Positions 1 to 7,731 of a stretch of 64,000 nt of DNA are shown here, piece after piece. The stretch is from Coriobacteriia bacterium (GTDB lineage Bacteria; Actinomycetota; Coriobacteriia; Anaerosomatales; Anaerosomataceae). Below the pieces are notes generated by a model. The model was not told the origin of the DNA and ran no database searches. It saw only the letters and a list, made by a program, of their open reading frames with translations. The DNA is taken from contig JAUSBY010000012.1 of assembly GCA_030651765.1 (NCBI GenBank), forward strand, positions 249,501-313,500, in the 5' to 3' direction. Position numbers and translations under genes: made by a program. Within the stretch, counting starts at the first letter, position 1. Every line of letters starts with the position of its first letter.

Positions 1-521
1 GCGAGTTCCTCCATGGTGGCCGTCGTCTGGCTGATCGATGCCGCCTGCTCGGCTGCGCCGGATGCCTGCTGCTCGGTGGCCGAGAGAATCTCCGACGAGG
101 CGCCGGAGAGGCGATTGGACGACTCCTGCGTCTGGGTGATCAGGTACACGATGAGGTCGAGCATCTGGTTGTAGGAGCGCGCGAGCACGCCGAACTCGTC
201 CTTGCTGCTGAGGTTGACCTTGTGGCCGATCTCCCCGTCGCACGCAGAACGCACGCTCTGCACCACGAGACTGAGTGGCGCGATCATCTTCCGGCCGATC
301 ACGCCGAACAGGTAGAGGAAGACCGCGAGCAGGATCATGAACGTCCCGACCACGATGGCCGCATCCGTCAGCAGGTTCGGCTCTCCTTCGAGGTACCCGC
401 CGAAGACGAGCCACGCCACGGTGAGCTGGATCGTGTTGACCGCCGTGACCAGCGCGAGGATCACGAGCGAGTACTTGAGAAGGAAACTGCTCTGGATCGT
501 GTCGATGAGTCTCTTGAACAT
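1..521 (-). CDS. Methyl-accepting chemotaxis protein, N-terminal part (cut by window edge)
   Basis: Membrane chemoreceptor that would signal to CheW/CheA. From ATG at 521 the frame stays open to base 1 (173 codons seen). Two hydrophobic segments lie at about residues 14-43 and 53-76, separated by only about ten residues (GGYLEGEPN), so there is no room for an extracellular ligand domain. A HAMP domain follows (about 77-130, with DEFGVLARSYNQM) and then the start of the methylation helix, rich in S/A/Q/E (SATEQQASGAAEQAAS). It is the last visible gene of the chemosensory operon, 11 nt after a CheW gene. The missing periplasmic domain suggests sensing of a membrane or cytoplasmic state, which is inference. 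The C-terminal signalling hairpin lies outside the window. Confidence 0.9.
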   Translation of the reverse strand, partial: MFKRLIDTIQSSFLLKYSLVILALVTAVNTIQLTVAWLVFGGYLEGEPNLLTDAAIVVGTFMILLAVFLYLFGVIGRKMIAPLSLVVQSVRSACDGEIGHKVNLSSKDEFGVLARSYNQMLDLIVYLITQTQESSNRLSGASSEILSATEQQASGAAEQAASISQTTATMEEL

Positions 522-532
522 GTGCGTCTCTC

Positions 533-1087
533 CTAGGTGTTCTCGCCGACGGGCTCGAGGGCCTTCTCCAGATTGACGATACCGATCAGCCGGCCCTCGA
601 TGAAGACGGAACCGGCTATGTACTCGATCTGCGACTTGTCGAGCGTCGACAGGGGCGGCTCGACCGAGCCTTTCGGCACATCCACGATGTCGCCGATCTC
701 GTCGACCACGATCGCGCTCGAGCACGTGTCGTTCGCGACGATGATCGCCGGCGGTTTCTCGTCACTCAGATCGATCTCGGTCCGGCTGGGGACCCGCATC
801 AGTGTCGCGATGTCGGTGACCGAGACGATCTCGCCACGAACGTTGACCACGCCAAGTACGAAATCCGGAACGCGCGGGACCCGGGTCACAGCGTACTCGT
901 TGTAGATCTCGCGGACCCGCTCGATGGGCACCGCGTACCACTCCTCTCCAAGCCGGAAGAGGAGCAGCCCGACCGTCTCGATCGCGATCGCTTCTTCGCC
1001 CGCCTGCGCAAGGGACTCGGCCCGGCGACGAAGTATCGCTCGATCCTCATCCGCATGGAACCGGTGGGTCGGGCCTGCCTCGGTCAT
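533..1087 (-). CDS. CheW-domain coupling protein
   Basis: 184-residue CheW-like adaptor that would bridge receptors to a CheA kinase. The fold is recognised from VGLLLFRLGEEWYAVPIERV, then FVLGVVNVRGEIVSVTDIATL and AGSVFIEGRLIGIVNLEKAL. ATG at 1087 is preferred over longer reading because a GGGGAG motif sits about five bases upstream and the previous gene stops at 1090, giving a 2-nt gap and translational coupling. A GTG two codons earlier is possible. The first 30 or so residues form a charged extension. It is one of two adjacent, diverged CheW copies; no CheA is visible in the window. Confidence 0.9.
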   Translation of the reverse strand: MTEAGPTHRFHADEDRAILRRRAESLAQAGEEAIAIETVGLLLFRLGEEWYAVPIERVREIYNEYAVTRVPRVPDFVLGVVNVRGEIVSVTDIATLMRVPSRTEIDLSDEKPPAIIVANDTCSSAIVVDEIGDIVDVPKGSVEPPLSTLDKSQIEYIAGSVFIEGRLIGIVNLEKALEPVGENT

Positions 1088-1089
1088 AG

Positions 1090-1686
1090 TCACTCCCCAC
1101 CCGCCGCTGCGGCAACGCTCAGCGCCTCGTCTGGCACCAGCCGCTCGAGATCGAACATCATCACAAGACCCTGTGCGAGCCTGCACACGCCAAGCATCCG
1201 GTCGGCGAGCGCATAGAGACTCGTGGGGGGCTGCATACAGCCCTCCGGCACCTCGACCACGTCCTCAACCGAGTCCACGATCAGGCACACGACCTGTCCG
1301 TGCACGAGGCAGAAGACCATCGGTGTCTCGAGGGTATACTCCCGTCGCTCCATTCCGACGAGTACCCGAAGATCGACGGCGGGAACGACCAGTCCGCGCA
1401 CATCGAGCAGACCGACGAGGGCCGGCGATGCATCCGGCATCGGCATGAGTTCGACGATCTGCTGTATCTCCTGGACCGACTCGATCGGAAGTCCGTAGAG
1501 CTGCTCGCCAAGGCGGAATGTGAGAGCCCGTGGCACATCGTCGGCGCCTGGCTTCACGTCGGCCTCGTCGGGCACTTCAAACGGCGCGGTCACATCCTCC
1601 GTGACGTCGTCGGACGCGGGGGCAGCTGCCTGAGGATCCGCTACCGGAGCTGCGGGCGTCTCGCTGTCTTTCTTCTTGCGTGGCAC
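1090..1686 (-). CDS. CheW-domain coupling protein with disordered N-terminus
   Basis: 198-residue CheW-family adaptor. The first 45 or so residues are low complexity, rich in Ala, Pro, Asp and Lys, followed by a CheW core (ALTFRLGEQLYGLPIESVQE, ALVGLLDVRGLVVPAVDLRV, and DRMLGVCRLAQGLVMMFDLE). It starts at GTG 1686, with GGAG six bases upstream. It follows the GspE-like gene by 12 nt and precedes the second CheW by 2 nt, so all three are probably one transcript. The two CheW proteins share only the fold pattern, suggesting separate partners rather than a recent duplication. Confidence 0.88.
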   Translation of the reverse strand: MPRKKKDSETPAAPVADPQAAAPASDDVTEDVTAPFEVPDEADVKPGADDVPRALTFRLGEQLYGLPIESVQEIQQIVELMPMPDASPALVGLLDVRGLVVPAVDLRVLVGMERREYTLETPMVFCLVHGQVVCLIVDSVEDVVEVPEGCMQPPTSLYALADRMLGVCRLAQGLVMMFDLERLVPDEALSVAAAAGGE

Positions 1687-1698
1687 CGACTACTCCGT

Positions 1699-3525
1699 TC
1701 AGTCTGCGTATCTCAACACCCTGTTGAGTTCCTCGGCACTGACCTCGCCGGACTTGACTCTCGCCAGGCCGGAGACCACGAGCGGCCTCATGCCCGCTGC
1801 CATCGCCGCCTTGGCGATGTCTTCGGTCGACCCCCCTCTGCCGACCACCGAGCGCACCGGCTCAGTGAACGGCAGCACCTCATGCAGCGCGGTGGCACCG
1901 CGGAAGCCGCTCTTACCGCAGTTGGGACAACCGGTCCCGGCCTTGTCTGCGATGTCTCCGGGGGCGCCCGGGATCCGGACAGCGAGACGACCGTCGGTCT
2001 CCATCGAGCAGTTGGGGCAGTTCAGCCGGACGAGACGCTGCCCGACCGCAAGCGTAAGGGCCGCGGCCAGGCTGTGCGGCTCGGCACCGAGGTCGAGCAT
2101 GCGCCGCACGCCGGCGGCGATGTCCGCCGCGGGGAACGTCGCGACCACGAGCTTGCCGTAGCCGGCAGCCTCCACCGCGAGATGCACGTCCTCGACCGTG
2201 CGAAGGCCGTCGATCGCGATGACGTCCGTGTCCTGTCGCATGCCAGCCGCGATGTAGGCTGCCGGCGACGGACCGCCCGGCTCGATCATGACCTGCGCGA
2301 CTGCAGGAATCTCGTGCTCGATGGACTGCTCCACCGAGTAGACGGTCTTCCCGGCCGAAGCGGCATGCGCAAGCAACGCGTAGTACGTCGTGCTCGACCC
2401 GCCCGCAACCGGCGCACACACGAGCAGGATGCCCCGTCCACGCTCCACCATCGCCCGGAGGGCGCGAGACTCCGCCTCGGAGACCCCGAGTTCCTCAAGC
2501 CCCCGGGGCTGAGGGCGGAACGCGGCGAGCGAGATCACGAGCCGCTGACCCGCGATGGTCGGTACAACCGACGTCGTGAGCACGAGATCGCGATCGGCGA
2601 GATGTGTACGAAGCCGGCCGAGCGCCGGACGTGAGGCGGGCACGCTCGAGAGCTTCGCGTAGAGCTTGAAACCCTCGATCAGCGACGCCTGGAGCGAGAC
2701 CGGAGCGCTCGCCACCTTCTCCAGCCCGCCCTGCACGCGATAGACGAGGAAGAAATCCTCCTTGTAGGGCAGCAGATGGATACGGCTCGCGCCGCGTGCG
2801 ACGGCATGCTCCAGGATGTCGGCGACGAGCAACGCCACCTTACGGGCGTCGGCCACCGCGAGCACGTCCAGGTCGATCGCCGAGCGACCGGACCCGGCAG
2901 GCGCCGCAGCCGCCATCTGCTCGATGGCTATGGCTGCGGGGGCCGACGGCGCCGCAGGAACGTCCTCCAGGACCGGCGCCACGGGCACAGACGGCGTCTC
3001 CTCGGCGGTCTCCTCGAAGAAGTCCGAGGCCGCAACCGCCGGCGCGACGATGTCCGGCGCGACAGCGGGTGCGGTTGCTGTCGCAGCACCGTAGTACTGA
3101 TCGAGCGCGCCGGCCACTGACGCAACGTCGGCGAGGACCGGCTCGACTTCCAGACCCAGCTCGGCAGCAACGCCGTCGAGGACGAACACGTCCATCGGAT
3201 CGCCTATGGCGACGGTGAGCATTCCCTCGATCTCGAATAGAGGCAGGACTCGCCGGGAGCGCGCGATCGCCACCGGCACGAGAGCGAGCGCATCGTCTTC
3301 CGGCGCGTAACTCGAAAGATCGACCTGGGGCACGCCCATCTCATGCTCGAGCACGGCGACGACATCAGACGCGCCGACGAGATCGCGTTCGGCGATGACG
3401 ATGCCCACGGACACGTCGCGCGCGGATGCAGCCTCCTGGGCGTTACCCACCTGCTCGGCCGTTACCAGCCCCGCTGCCACGAGACTATCAAGCACCCGTG
3501 CAGAGATGCTGTTGCCGGCTGTCAT
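1699..3525 (-). CDS. GspE/PilB-family protein with a degenerate ATPase site
   Basis: 608 residues. Residues 1-150 resemble the N-terminal (MshEN-like) region of type II/IV pilus assembly ATPases; 150-215 is an Ala/Pro-rich linker; 220-608 matches the GspE core, including a retained zinc tetracysteine (CPNC at 503-506 and 533-536). The catalytic motifs are not retained: the Walker A loop at 371-380 reads APVAGGSSTT with Ser where the Lys belongs, the Walker B/GEIRD region reads IDGLRT (438-443) with Gly in place of Glu, and the His box STLHTND reads ATFPAAD. ATP hydrolysis is therefore unlikely. ATG 3525 is chosen because upstream sequence overlaps the cheY-like gene, which ends at 3534. No other pilus genes are in the window. 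Role unknown; a scaffold or sensor is inferred. Confidence 0.85.
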   Translation of the reverse strand: MTAGNSISARVLDSLVAAGLVTAEQVGNAQEAASARDVSVGIVIAERDLVGASDVVAVLEHEMGVPQVDLSSYAPEDDALALVPVAIARSRRVLPLFEIEGMLTVAIGDPMDVFVLDGVAAELGLEVEPVLADVASVAGALDQYYGAATATAPAVAPDIVAPAVAASDFFEETAEETPSVPVAPVLEDVPAAPSAPAAIAIEQMAAAAPAGSGRSAIDLDVLAVADARKVALLVADILEHAVARGASRIHLLPYKEDFFLVYRVQGGLEKVASAPVSLQASLIEGFKLYAKLSSVPASRPALGRLRTHLADRDLVLTTSVVPTIAGQRLVISLAAFRPQPRGLEELGVSEAESRALRAMVERGRGILLVCAPVAGGSSTTYYALLAHAASAGKTVYSVEQSIEHEIPAVAQVMIEPGGPSPAAYIAAGMRQDTDVIAIDGLRTVEDVHLAVEAAGYGKLVVATFPAADIAAGVRRMLDLGAEPHSLAAALTLAVGQRLVRLNCPNCSMETDGRLAVRIPGAPGDIADKAGTGCPNCGKSGFRGATALHEVLPFTEPVRSVVGRGGSTEDIAKAAMAAGMRPLVVSGLARVKSGEVSAEELNRVLRYAD

Positions 3526-3533
3526 CAGCGGCC

Positions 3534-3914
3534 CTACCCCTGGGCCTTCGAGAGCTCTTCGGCCACGGCAGCGAGCAACACGTCGGGGTCGACCGGCTTG
3601 GTCAGGTACTGGTTGGCGCCGGTACGGATGCCTGTGGCCATCGCCTGTTCCTCGGTCTTGGCGGTGAGCATGATGATCGGAATGGCCTTGTAGTTCTGAT
3701 CGAACTTGAGCAGACGGCACACCCTGTAGCCGTCGAGCTTGGGAAGCATCACATCGAGCAGGATGAGGTCCGGCTTCTCCCCACGCGCGGTCTCGAGAGC
3801 CTCGGCCCCGTCCACCGCTGTGATGACCTCGTAACCGCCGGCCTCGAGGATGGCTTTGATCATCTCCAGGATGGTGGGACTGTCGTCCACTGCCAGTATC
3901 CGCGCGCCTGCCAT
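3534..3914 (-). CDS. CheY-like single-domain response regulator
   Basis: 126-residue stand-alone receiver domain with no output domain. The acidic pocket (Asp10-Asp11 in AVDDSP), phospho-acceptor Asp54 (LILLDVMLP), Thr84 (IIMLTAK) and Lys106 (YLTKPVD) are all present, so it should be phosphorylatable. ATG 3914 is chosen because ARILAVDD follows within three residues, as in the family; a 14-residue longer form is possible. It sits 8 nt upstream of the GspE-like gene and 78 nt downstream of cheR. In chemosensory systems such regulators act on motors or pili; here the adjacent pseudo-ATPase is the obvious candidate partner, which is inference. Confidence 0.92.
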   Translation of the reverse strand: MAGARILAVDDSPTILEMIKAILEAGGYEVITAVDGAEALETARGEKPDLILLDVMLPKLDGYRVCRLLKFDQNYKAIPIIMLTAKTEEQAMATGIRTGANQYLTKPVDPDVLLAAVAEELSKAQG

Positions 3915-3992
3915 ACCCTCAGTCTCCCTCCCGCTCCGACCCCCGGCAACCGTCACGGCGCCGTGGGCTGAGCAGCTGTCCCATCTGCGCCT

Positions 3993-5504
3993 TTACGTCG
4001 AATCCGTGGCTTTCCGACACTCTATCAGACTGCGCTCGCACGTCTTGACCAGCAGATCCGCCTGGAACCCGCCTGAGAACTCCGTCCAGTCGCCTTCCGG
4101 AGACTTGCGAAGCGCCTTGAGCGCGTTCTCGTACTCCCGGGCGGCCGCCTGCCACTTGCGCTGCGACTTGTAGACGTTGGCAAGGTTCAAGTGCGCCAGC
4201 GCGAAGTCAGCATCGATGTAGATCGTCTTCTTGAGTTCGCTGATCGCCCGAACGGTATCCCCTTGCCGCTGGTAGATGATGCCGAGGATGTATCGTGCGA
4301 CGGGGAGCAGCGGGTTTATGGCCAGCGCACGGTGGCACGCGGCCAGCGCCTCTTCGTAGGCGCCCGAGTCGGCGTGAACGTATGCCGAAAGCAGGTGCGC
4401 CTCGGCGTTGTTCGGATCCGCGGCAAGCACCCGCACGACGAGATCGAGGACCTCGGCCGGCCGACGCTCCTGCATCCGTGCCCGGGCCTGGGCGATCAGC
4501 TCGGCCGGACTCGCCAGGTCGGCGGGGGCAGGGTCCGGGGGTGCCGGACGCTCGGACGCCGGCTCTACGATACGGCTTCGTCGTGGCGTCCGCGCAGGCT
4601 GCGGGGCAGCCGGACGCGCTCCGGGCGCCTGCTTGCCGAACGTGAACAGCCGACGAGCCGCTGGCTTGCGGTAGAGGAACACCCCACCGATCTCGAGTGC
4701 CTCGTAGTCGTCGCTGATCGATGTCAGGGTCTCAGAGTGCCCGATGAACAGGTACCCGCCCGGGTTCAGGCTCTCGAAGAAGTTGGACACCACGCGCCTC
4801 GTCGACTCGAGGCGGAAGTAGATGGTGACATTGCGGCAGAAGATGACGTCCCAGTTGCCCATGAGCGACAGCGGGTACGGCTCCCTGATGAGGTTGTGGT
4901 AGCCGAACTCGACGAACGACCGGACGCGATCAGCGACCCGGTACCCGCCGACCGGTACCGACGTGTAGTGACGGGCCACGACGTCCGGGGGCACGTTCAT
5001 CATGGACCGCTTGCCGTACACGGCAGCCTTCGCGTGCGCGAGCGCCTTGGTGGAGACGTCGGTGCCGAGGACCTGCGGCTTCCAGCCGAGCCCGTCGAGC
5101 GACATGTCGAGCAGCGTCATCGAGATCGAGTACGGCTCCTCGCCCGTCGAACATCCGGCGGACCAGATCCGCAGGTTGCGATTGTTGGAGGGCTTGGATG
5201 CCATGATCTCGGGCACGACCCGGTCCCGCAGCGCATCGAACTGCTGGGGGAACCGGAAGAAGCTCGTCTCGTTGATCGTCACGAGGTTCAGCAGCTCATT
5301 GAACTCGTGCTCATCGCGTTCGAGCGCCGAGTAGTAGTCGGCAAGCGTCGTGTAACCAAGCCGGGTGGCACGCGTGACAAGCGAGATCCTGAGGGAGTCG
5401 AGCTTTGACTCCTCGAGGTAGATGCCGGACTGATGGTGGAGCAGGTCGCGGAAGCGACGAAACTCCTCGAGGGTCAGATCCTTTGCAAGACTCTCGTTCA
5501 GCAC
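3993..5504 (-). CDS. CheR-type chemoreceptor methyltransferase with C-terminal TPRs
   Basis: 503 residues. It transfers methyl groups from S-adenosylmethionine to receptor glutamates. A helical CheR N-domain is followed by the methyltransferase fold with the SAM loop IWSAGCSTGEEPYSISM, the NETSFFR segment and IFCRNVTIYF. A Pro-rich linker (about 285-345) leads to tetratricopeptide repeats (AEAHLLSAYVHADSGAYEEA, then LAHLNLANVYKSQRKWQAAA). Start is GTG 5504, behind GGGAGG eleven bases upstream; no ATG lies near the expected N-terminus. CheR-TPR fusions are known from alternative chemosensory systems where the TPR part mediates partner binding. It is 22 nt downstream of the PATAN gene. Confidence 0.92.
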   Translation of the reverse strand: MLNESLAKDLTLEEFRRFRDLLHHQSGIYLEESKLDSLRISLVTRATRLGYTTLADYYSALERDEHEFNELLNLVTINETSFFRFPQQFDALRDRVVPEIMASKPSNNRNLRIWSAGCSTGEEPYSISMTLLDMSLDGLGWKPQVLGTDVSTKALAHAKAAVYGKRSMMNVPPDVVARHYTSVPVGGYRVADRVRSFVEFGYHNLIREPYPLSLMGNWDVIFCRNVTIYFRLESTRRVVSNFFESLNPGGYLFIGHSETLTSISDDYEALEIGGVFLYRKPAARRLFTFGKQAPGARPAAPQPARTPRRSRIVEPASERPAPPDPAPADLASPAELIAQARARMQERRPAEVLDLVVRVLAADPNNAEAHLLSAYVHADSGAYEEALAACHRALAINPLLPVARYILGIIYQRQGDTVRAISELKKTIYIDADFALAHLNLANVYKSQRKWQAAAREYENALKALRKSPEGDWTEFSGGFQADLLVKTCERSLIECRKATDST

Positions 5505-5526
5505 GGCTATTCGTGCCTCCCGCCGG

Positions 5527-6264
5527 TCACGCGCCGACCTCGTCGCCAAGTCGCTCGATGAGTCCCGCAGCGTACATCCCGTACAGGATCTTGGCGGTCT
5601 CGAAGTCGTTGTAGCCCGTGAGATCCACCAGGTCGCGAACCGAACGTCCGCCGTGCAGGTAGCACAGGAGCATCCATTCGCGCGGCTTGAGATGTATCTC
5701 CATGGACTTGTCGCCGGGCGCACCGGCCATGACGAACTCGGTGTCCATCGACGGGATCTTCTGACGGATACGCCCCCACAGTTCGAGACGGCGCGACGCC
5801 TCCATGATGATGTTCTCGACCGAGACCGCGATGCCGATATCCTCGTCGTCGCATGTCTCGTCGGGCTCGAACCGAAGCTCGCCCTCCTCCCACCGGAAGA
5901 GGTCGAAGAGCGTGTCGTTGATCTGCTCCTGGATGAACGCCTCGAGCACGCGGCCATCGAGATACCCCTCGTCGACGAGGATCTGCCCGAGCCGTCGGCC
6001 GGCCTTCTCCTTCTTCTGGATCTTCTGGAGACCCAGCGCCTGCCTCAGCTGCTTTTCCGAGATGACGCCCGCCTTGACTATGCGTCTGCCGAGCGACTCG
6101 CGGTGCCAGTTGGAACTCGCGAAGAAGACGCGGCCCTTCTTGAAGCAGACCTTGCCCTGGGCGTCGGGCCGTTCGAGGTAGAGCGTGCCGGTCTTCCGCC
6201 CCGATGCAAGCAGGCGGAACATATCCTCGAGCGAGAAGTCCTTCAGGTTGCCCTCGAGAGCCAC
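5527..6264 (-). CDS. PATAN/DUF4388 protein with MshEN-like helical repeats
   Basis: 245 residues, probably the first gene of the chemosensory operon. The opening ALEGNLKDFSLEDMFRLLAS and KTGTLYLE are typical of DUF4388/PATAN domains, which occur beside receivers and chemosensory proteins and are thought to mediate protein interactions. The middle contains two RxLGxxL-type helical segments (SLGRRIVKAGVISEKQLRQA and RLGQILVDEGYLDGRVLEAF) like those of MshEN domains. The C-terminus resembles a winged helix (LCYLHGGRSVRDLVDLTGYN). GTG 6264 is chosen because AGGGAG lies eight bases upstream. Function is not established; a pathway adaptor is likely. Confidence 0.8.
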   Translation of the reverse strand: MALEGNLKDFSLEDMFRLLASGRKTGTLYLERPDAQGKVCFKKGRVFFASSNWHRESLGRRIVKAGVISEKQLRQALGLQKIQKKEKAGRRLGQILVDEGYLDGRVLEAFIQEQINDTLFDLFRWEEGELRFEPDETCDDEDIGIAVSVENIIMEASRRLELWGRIRQKIPSMDTEFVMAGAPGDKSMEIHLKPREWMLLCYLHGGRSVRDLVDLTGYNDFETAKILYGMYAAGLIERLGDEVGA

Positions 6265-6414
6265 GTGCGGCACTCCCTGTGGTCGTGGTGGTCGTGTCGG
6301 GCGCACGGAAACGGCCCGGCCGAAGCAGTAGCGCGCCAATCGTAGCACGCCAGAGGGGGTGCTTGAACAACCACCGCGGACGCCGTTCGGCGATTGACGC
6401 ACCTGCGCTTGTGA

Positions 6415-6434
6415 AAGGACTTGCACAAGTCCTT
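6415..6434. promoter_or_regulatory. Perfect 9-bp inverted repeat overlapping a -35 box
   Basis: AAGGACTTGCACAAGTCCTT has 9-bp arms around a CA spacer. It covers the -35 hexamer of the arsR-like gene promoter, a classic repressor position. The binding protein is unknown; autoregulation by the ArsR-family product is possible. Confidence 0.55.
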
Positions 6435-6449
6435 AATGTCTCTTATGCT
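6421..6449 (+). promoter_or_regulatory. Candidate sigma-70 promoter for the arsR-dsr-like operon
   Basis: TTGCAC at 6421-6426 and TATGCT at 6444-6449 are separated by exactly 17 bases. The start codon of the ArsR-family gene is 51 bases further on. The promoter is flanked by two dyads. Confidence 0.55.
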
Positions 6450-6460
6450 GGCCACAAGAA

Positions 6461-6478
6461 CATTCGCATATTCGTATG
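6461..6478. promoter_or_regulatory. Imperfect palindrome between -10 box and start codon, ArsR-operator-like
   Basis: CATTCGCATATTCGTATG matches its own reverse complement at 14 of 18 positions and is AT-rich in a GC-rich genome. ArsR/SmtB regulators typically bind imperfect AT-rich palindromes around the transcription start. Assignment to the downstream regulator is inference. Confidence 0.5.
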
Positions 6479-6500
6479 TACGGGGTACGGGGGACCAGAG

Positions 6501-6824
6501 ATGGACGACGCGGAGTTCTACTGCCTCCATTCGGATCTGTGCAAGACCCTTGCAAACGCAAAGCGACAGATGATCCTCGGCTCACTTCGAAGCGAGGAAC
6601 TCTCGGTCGGGGAGCTTCAGAAGCGCACGGGCATCCCGCAGGCCACCCTCTCCCAGCATCTCGCCATCCTCCGCTCCCGGGGAGTTGTGAATTCGCGGCG
6701 TTCGGGTAATCACGTGTACTACGCGATCGCCAACCCCAAGATCATCCAGGCGTTCGACCTGATAACCGAGGTCATGCGGGAAACCGTCGACGCACGAAAG
6801 GGCACCGTCGACGGGGTCGGCTAG
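6501..6824 (+). CDS. ArsR/SmtB-family winged-helix transcriptional regulator
   Basis: 107-residue repressor-type protein. The helix-turn-helix is clear (ELSVGELQKRTGIPQATLSQ, then HLAILRSRGVVNSRRSGNHV) and the wing ends in YYAIANPKII. Cysteine content is low (one Cys near residue 8), and the CxC metal box of ArsR proper is missing, so it may sense redox or sulfur species rather than arsenite; that is inference. ATG 6501 has a purine-rich GGGGGACCAGAG upstream. It is the first gene of a five-gene plus-strand unit with DsrE-, TusA- and DsrMK-like proteins, and the preceding region carries a promoter with two dyads. Confidence 0.9.
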   Translation: MDDAEFYCLHSDLCKTLANAKRQMILGSLRSEELSVGELQKRTGIPQATLSQHLAILRSRGVVNSRRSGNHVYYAIANPKIIQAFDLITEVMRETVDARKGTVDGVG

Positions 6825-6889
6825 GTCAGATGCGGAGCACGTGAGGCCGCGAGGACGGTACCGGTACCGACGATGCTAGGAGGAGAGCG

Positions 6890-7372
6890 ATGGATGAGAG
6901 CGGTAAGAAGAGCCTCGCGATGGTGGTGATGAGCGGCGACATGGACAAACTGTTCGGCGCCTTCATCATCGCGAACGGAGCGGCCGCGATGGGTATGGAC
7001 GTTACGATGTTCTTCACGTTCTGGGGCCTGCGCGCCATCAAGAAGAACGTGAGCACAGGAAAGACGTTCTTTGGCCGAATGCTCGGCGCTATGTACGGCG
7101 GAGACATCATGAAGGCCAACCCGAGTAAGTTCAGCTTTGGTGGGATGGGCCGGTGGATGTTCGGCAAGATGATGGGCGGGCACAACGTCCAGAAGCTCAG
7201 CGAGATGCGCGATCTGGCCGTCGAACTCGGCGTGAACATGTACGGATGCCAGATGTCCATGGACGTCATGGAGATTCCGCAGGAAGCGTTCATCGACGGG
7301 GTCAAGGAGCCGGTGGGCGTGGGGTTCTTCCTTCTCAAGGCACAAGACGCCGAGATCCAGCTGTTCATCTAG
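6890..7372 (+). CDS. DsrE/DsrF/DrsH-like sulfur-relay family protein
   Basis: 160-residue cytoplasmic protein of the DsrE superfamily. The N-terminus (KSLAMVVMSGDMDKLFGAFI) and the alternating FFTFWGLRAI pattern fit that fold. A single conserved-type cysteine occurs near residue 124 (NMYGCQMSMDVM), the position used to carry persulfide in active DsrE-type proteins. Strong AGGAG lies eight bases before ATG 6890. It sits 65 nt after the ArsR gene and before a TusA-like gene; DsrE and TusA proteins commonly exchange sulfane sulfur. The Met-rich middle (GGMGRWMFGKMMGG) is unusual. Confidence 0.85.
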   Translation: MDESGKKSLAMVVMSGDMDKLFGAFIIANGAAAMGMDVTMFFTFWGLRAIKKNVSTGKTFFGRMLGAMYGGDIMKANPSKFSFGGMGRWMFGKMMGGHNVQKLSEMRDLAVELGVNMYGCQMSMDVMEIPQEAFIDGVKEPVGVGFFLLKAQDAEIQLFI

Positions 7373-7469
7373 CAACGGAAACCTGGAACCTGCCGGGCGT
7401 CACGATGGCGCACGGTCATCACGGACCGCCACTGCCGGGTGTGCGGCCAGACGAAAGGAAGGCACCGCC

Positions 7470-7712
7470 ATGTCAGACGACATCAAGGTCGACCTCGAAC
7501 TCGATCTCAAGGGCCTGCTCTGCCCGCTCCCGATGGTCAGGGTGAGTCAGAACATCACGAACGTCCCCGTCGGCGGCGTCATCCGCGCCGTTGCCACGGA
7601 CCCGGGCGCTATGGCTGACATCCCCGCGTGGGCCCAGTCCACCGGCAACGAGGTCCTGTCCGCAGGCAAGGAAGGCAGCGAGTTCGTCTTCCTCGTCAAG
7701 CGCATCAAGTAG
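7470..7712 (+). CDS. TusA-like sulfurtransferase
   Basis: 80-residue sulfur carrier. The diagnostic CPxP motif is intact (GLLCPLPMVR, active Cys about residue 18) and the rest follows the TusA fold (VIRAVATDPGAMADIPAWAQ). TusA proteins accept persulfide sulfur and hand it to partners such as DsrE. AGGAAGGCACC precedes ATG 7470. The gene is followed after 19 nt by a DsrM-like membrane protein, so the neighbourhood suggests sulfur transfer to or from a membrane disulfide/quinone complex. Whether that serves energy metabolism or cofactor biosynthesis cannot be read from this window. Confidence 0.9.
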   Translation: MSDDIKVDLELDLKGLLCPLPMVRVSQNITNVPVGGVIRAVATDPGAMADIPAWAQSTGNEVLSAGKEGSEFVFLVKRIK

Positions 7713-7731
7713 CGGGAGGACACACCCCTTT

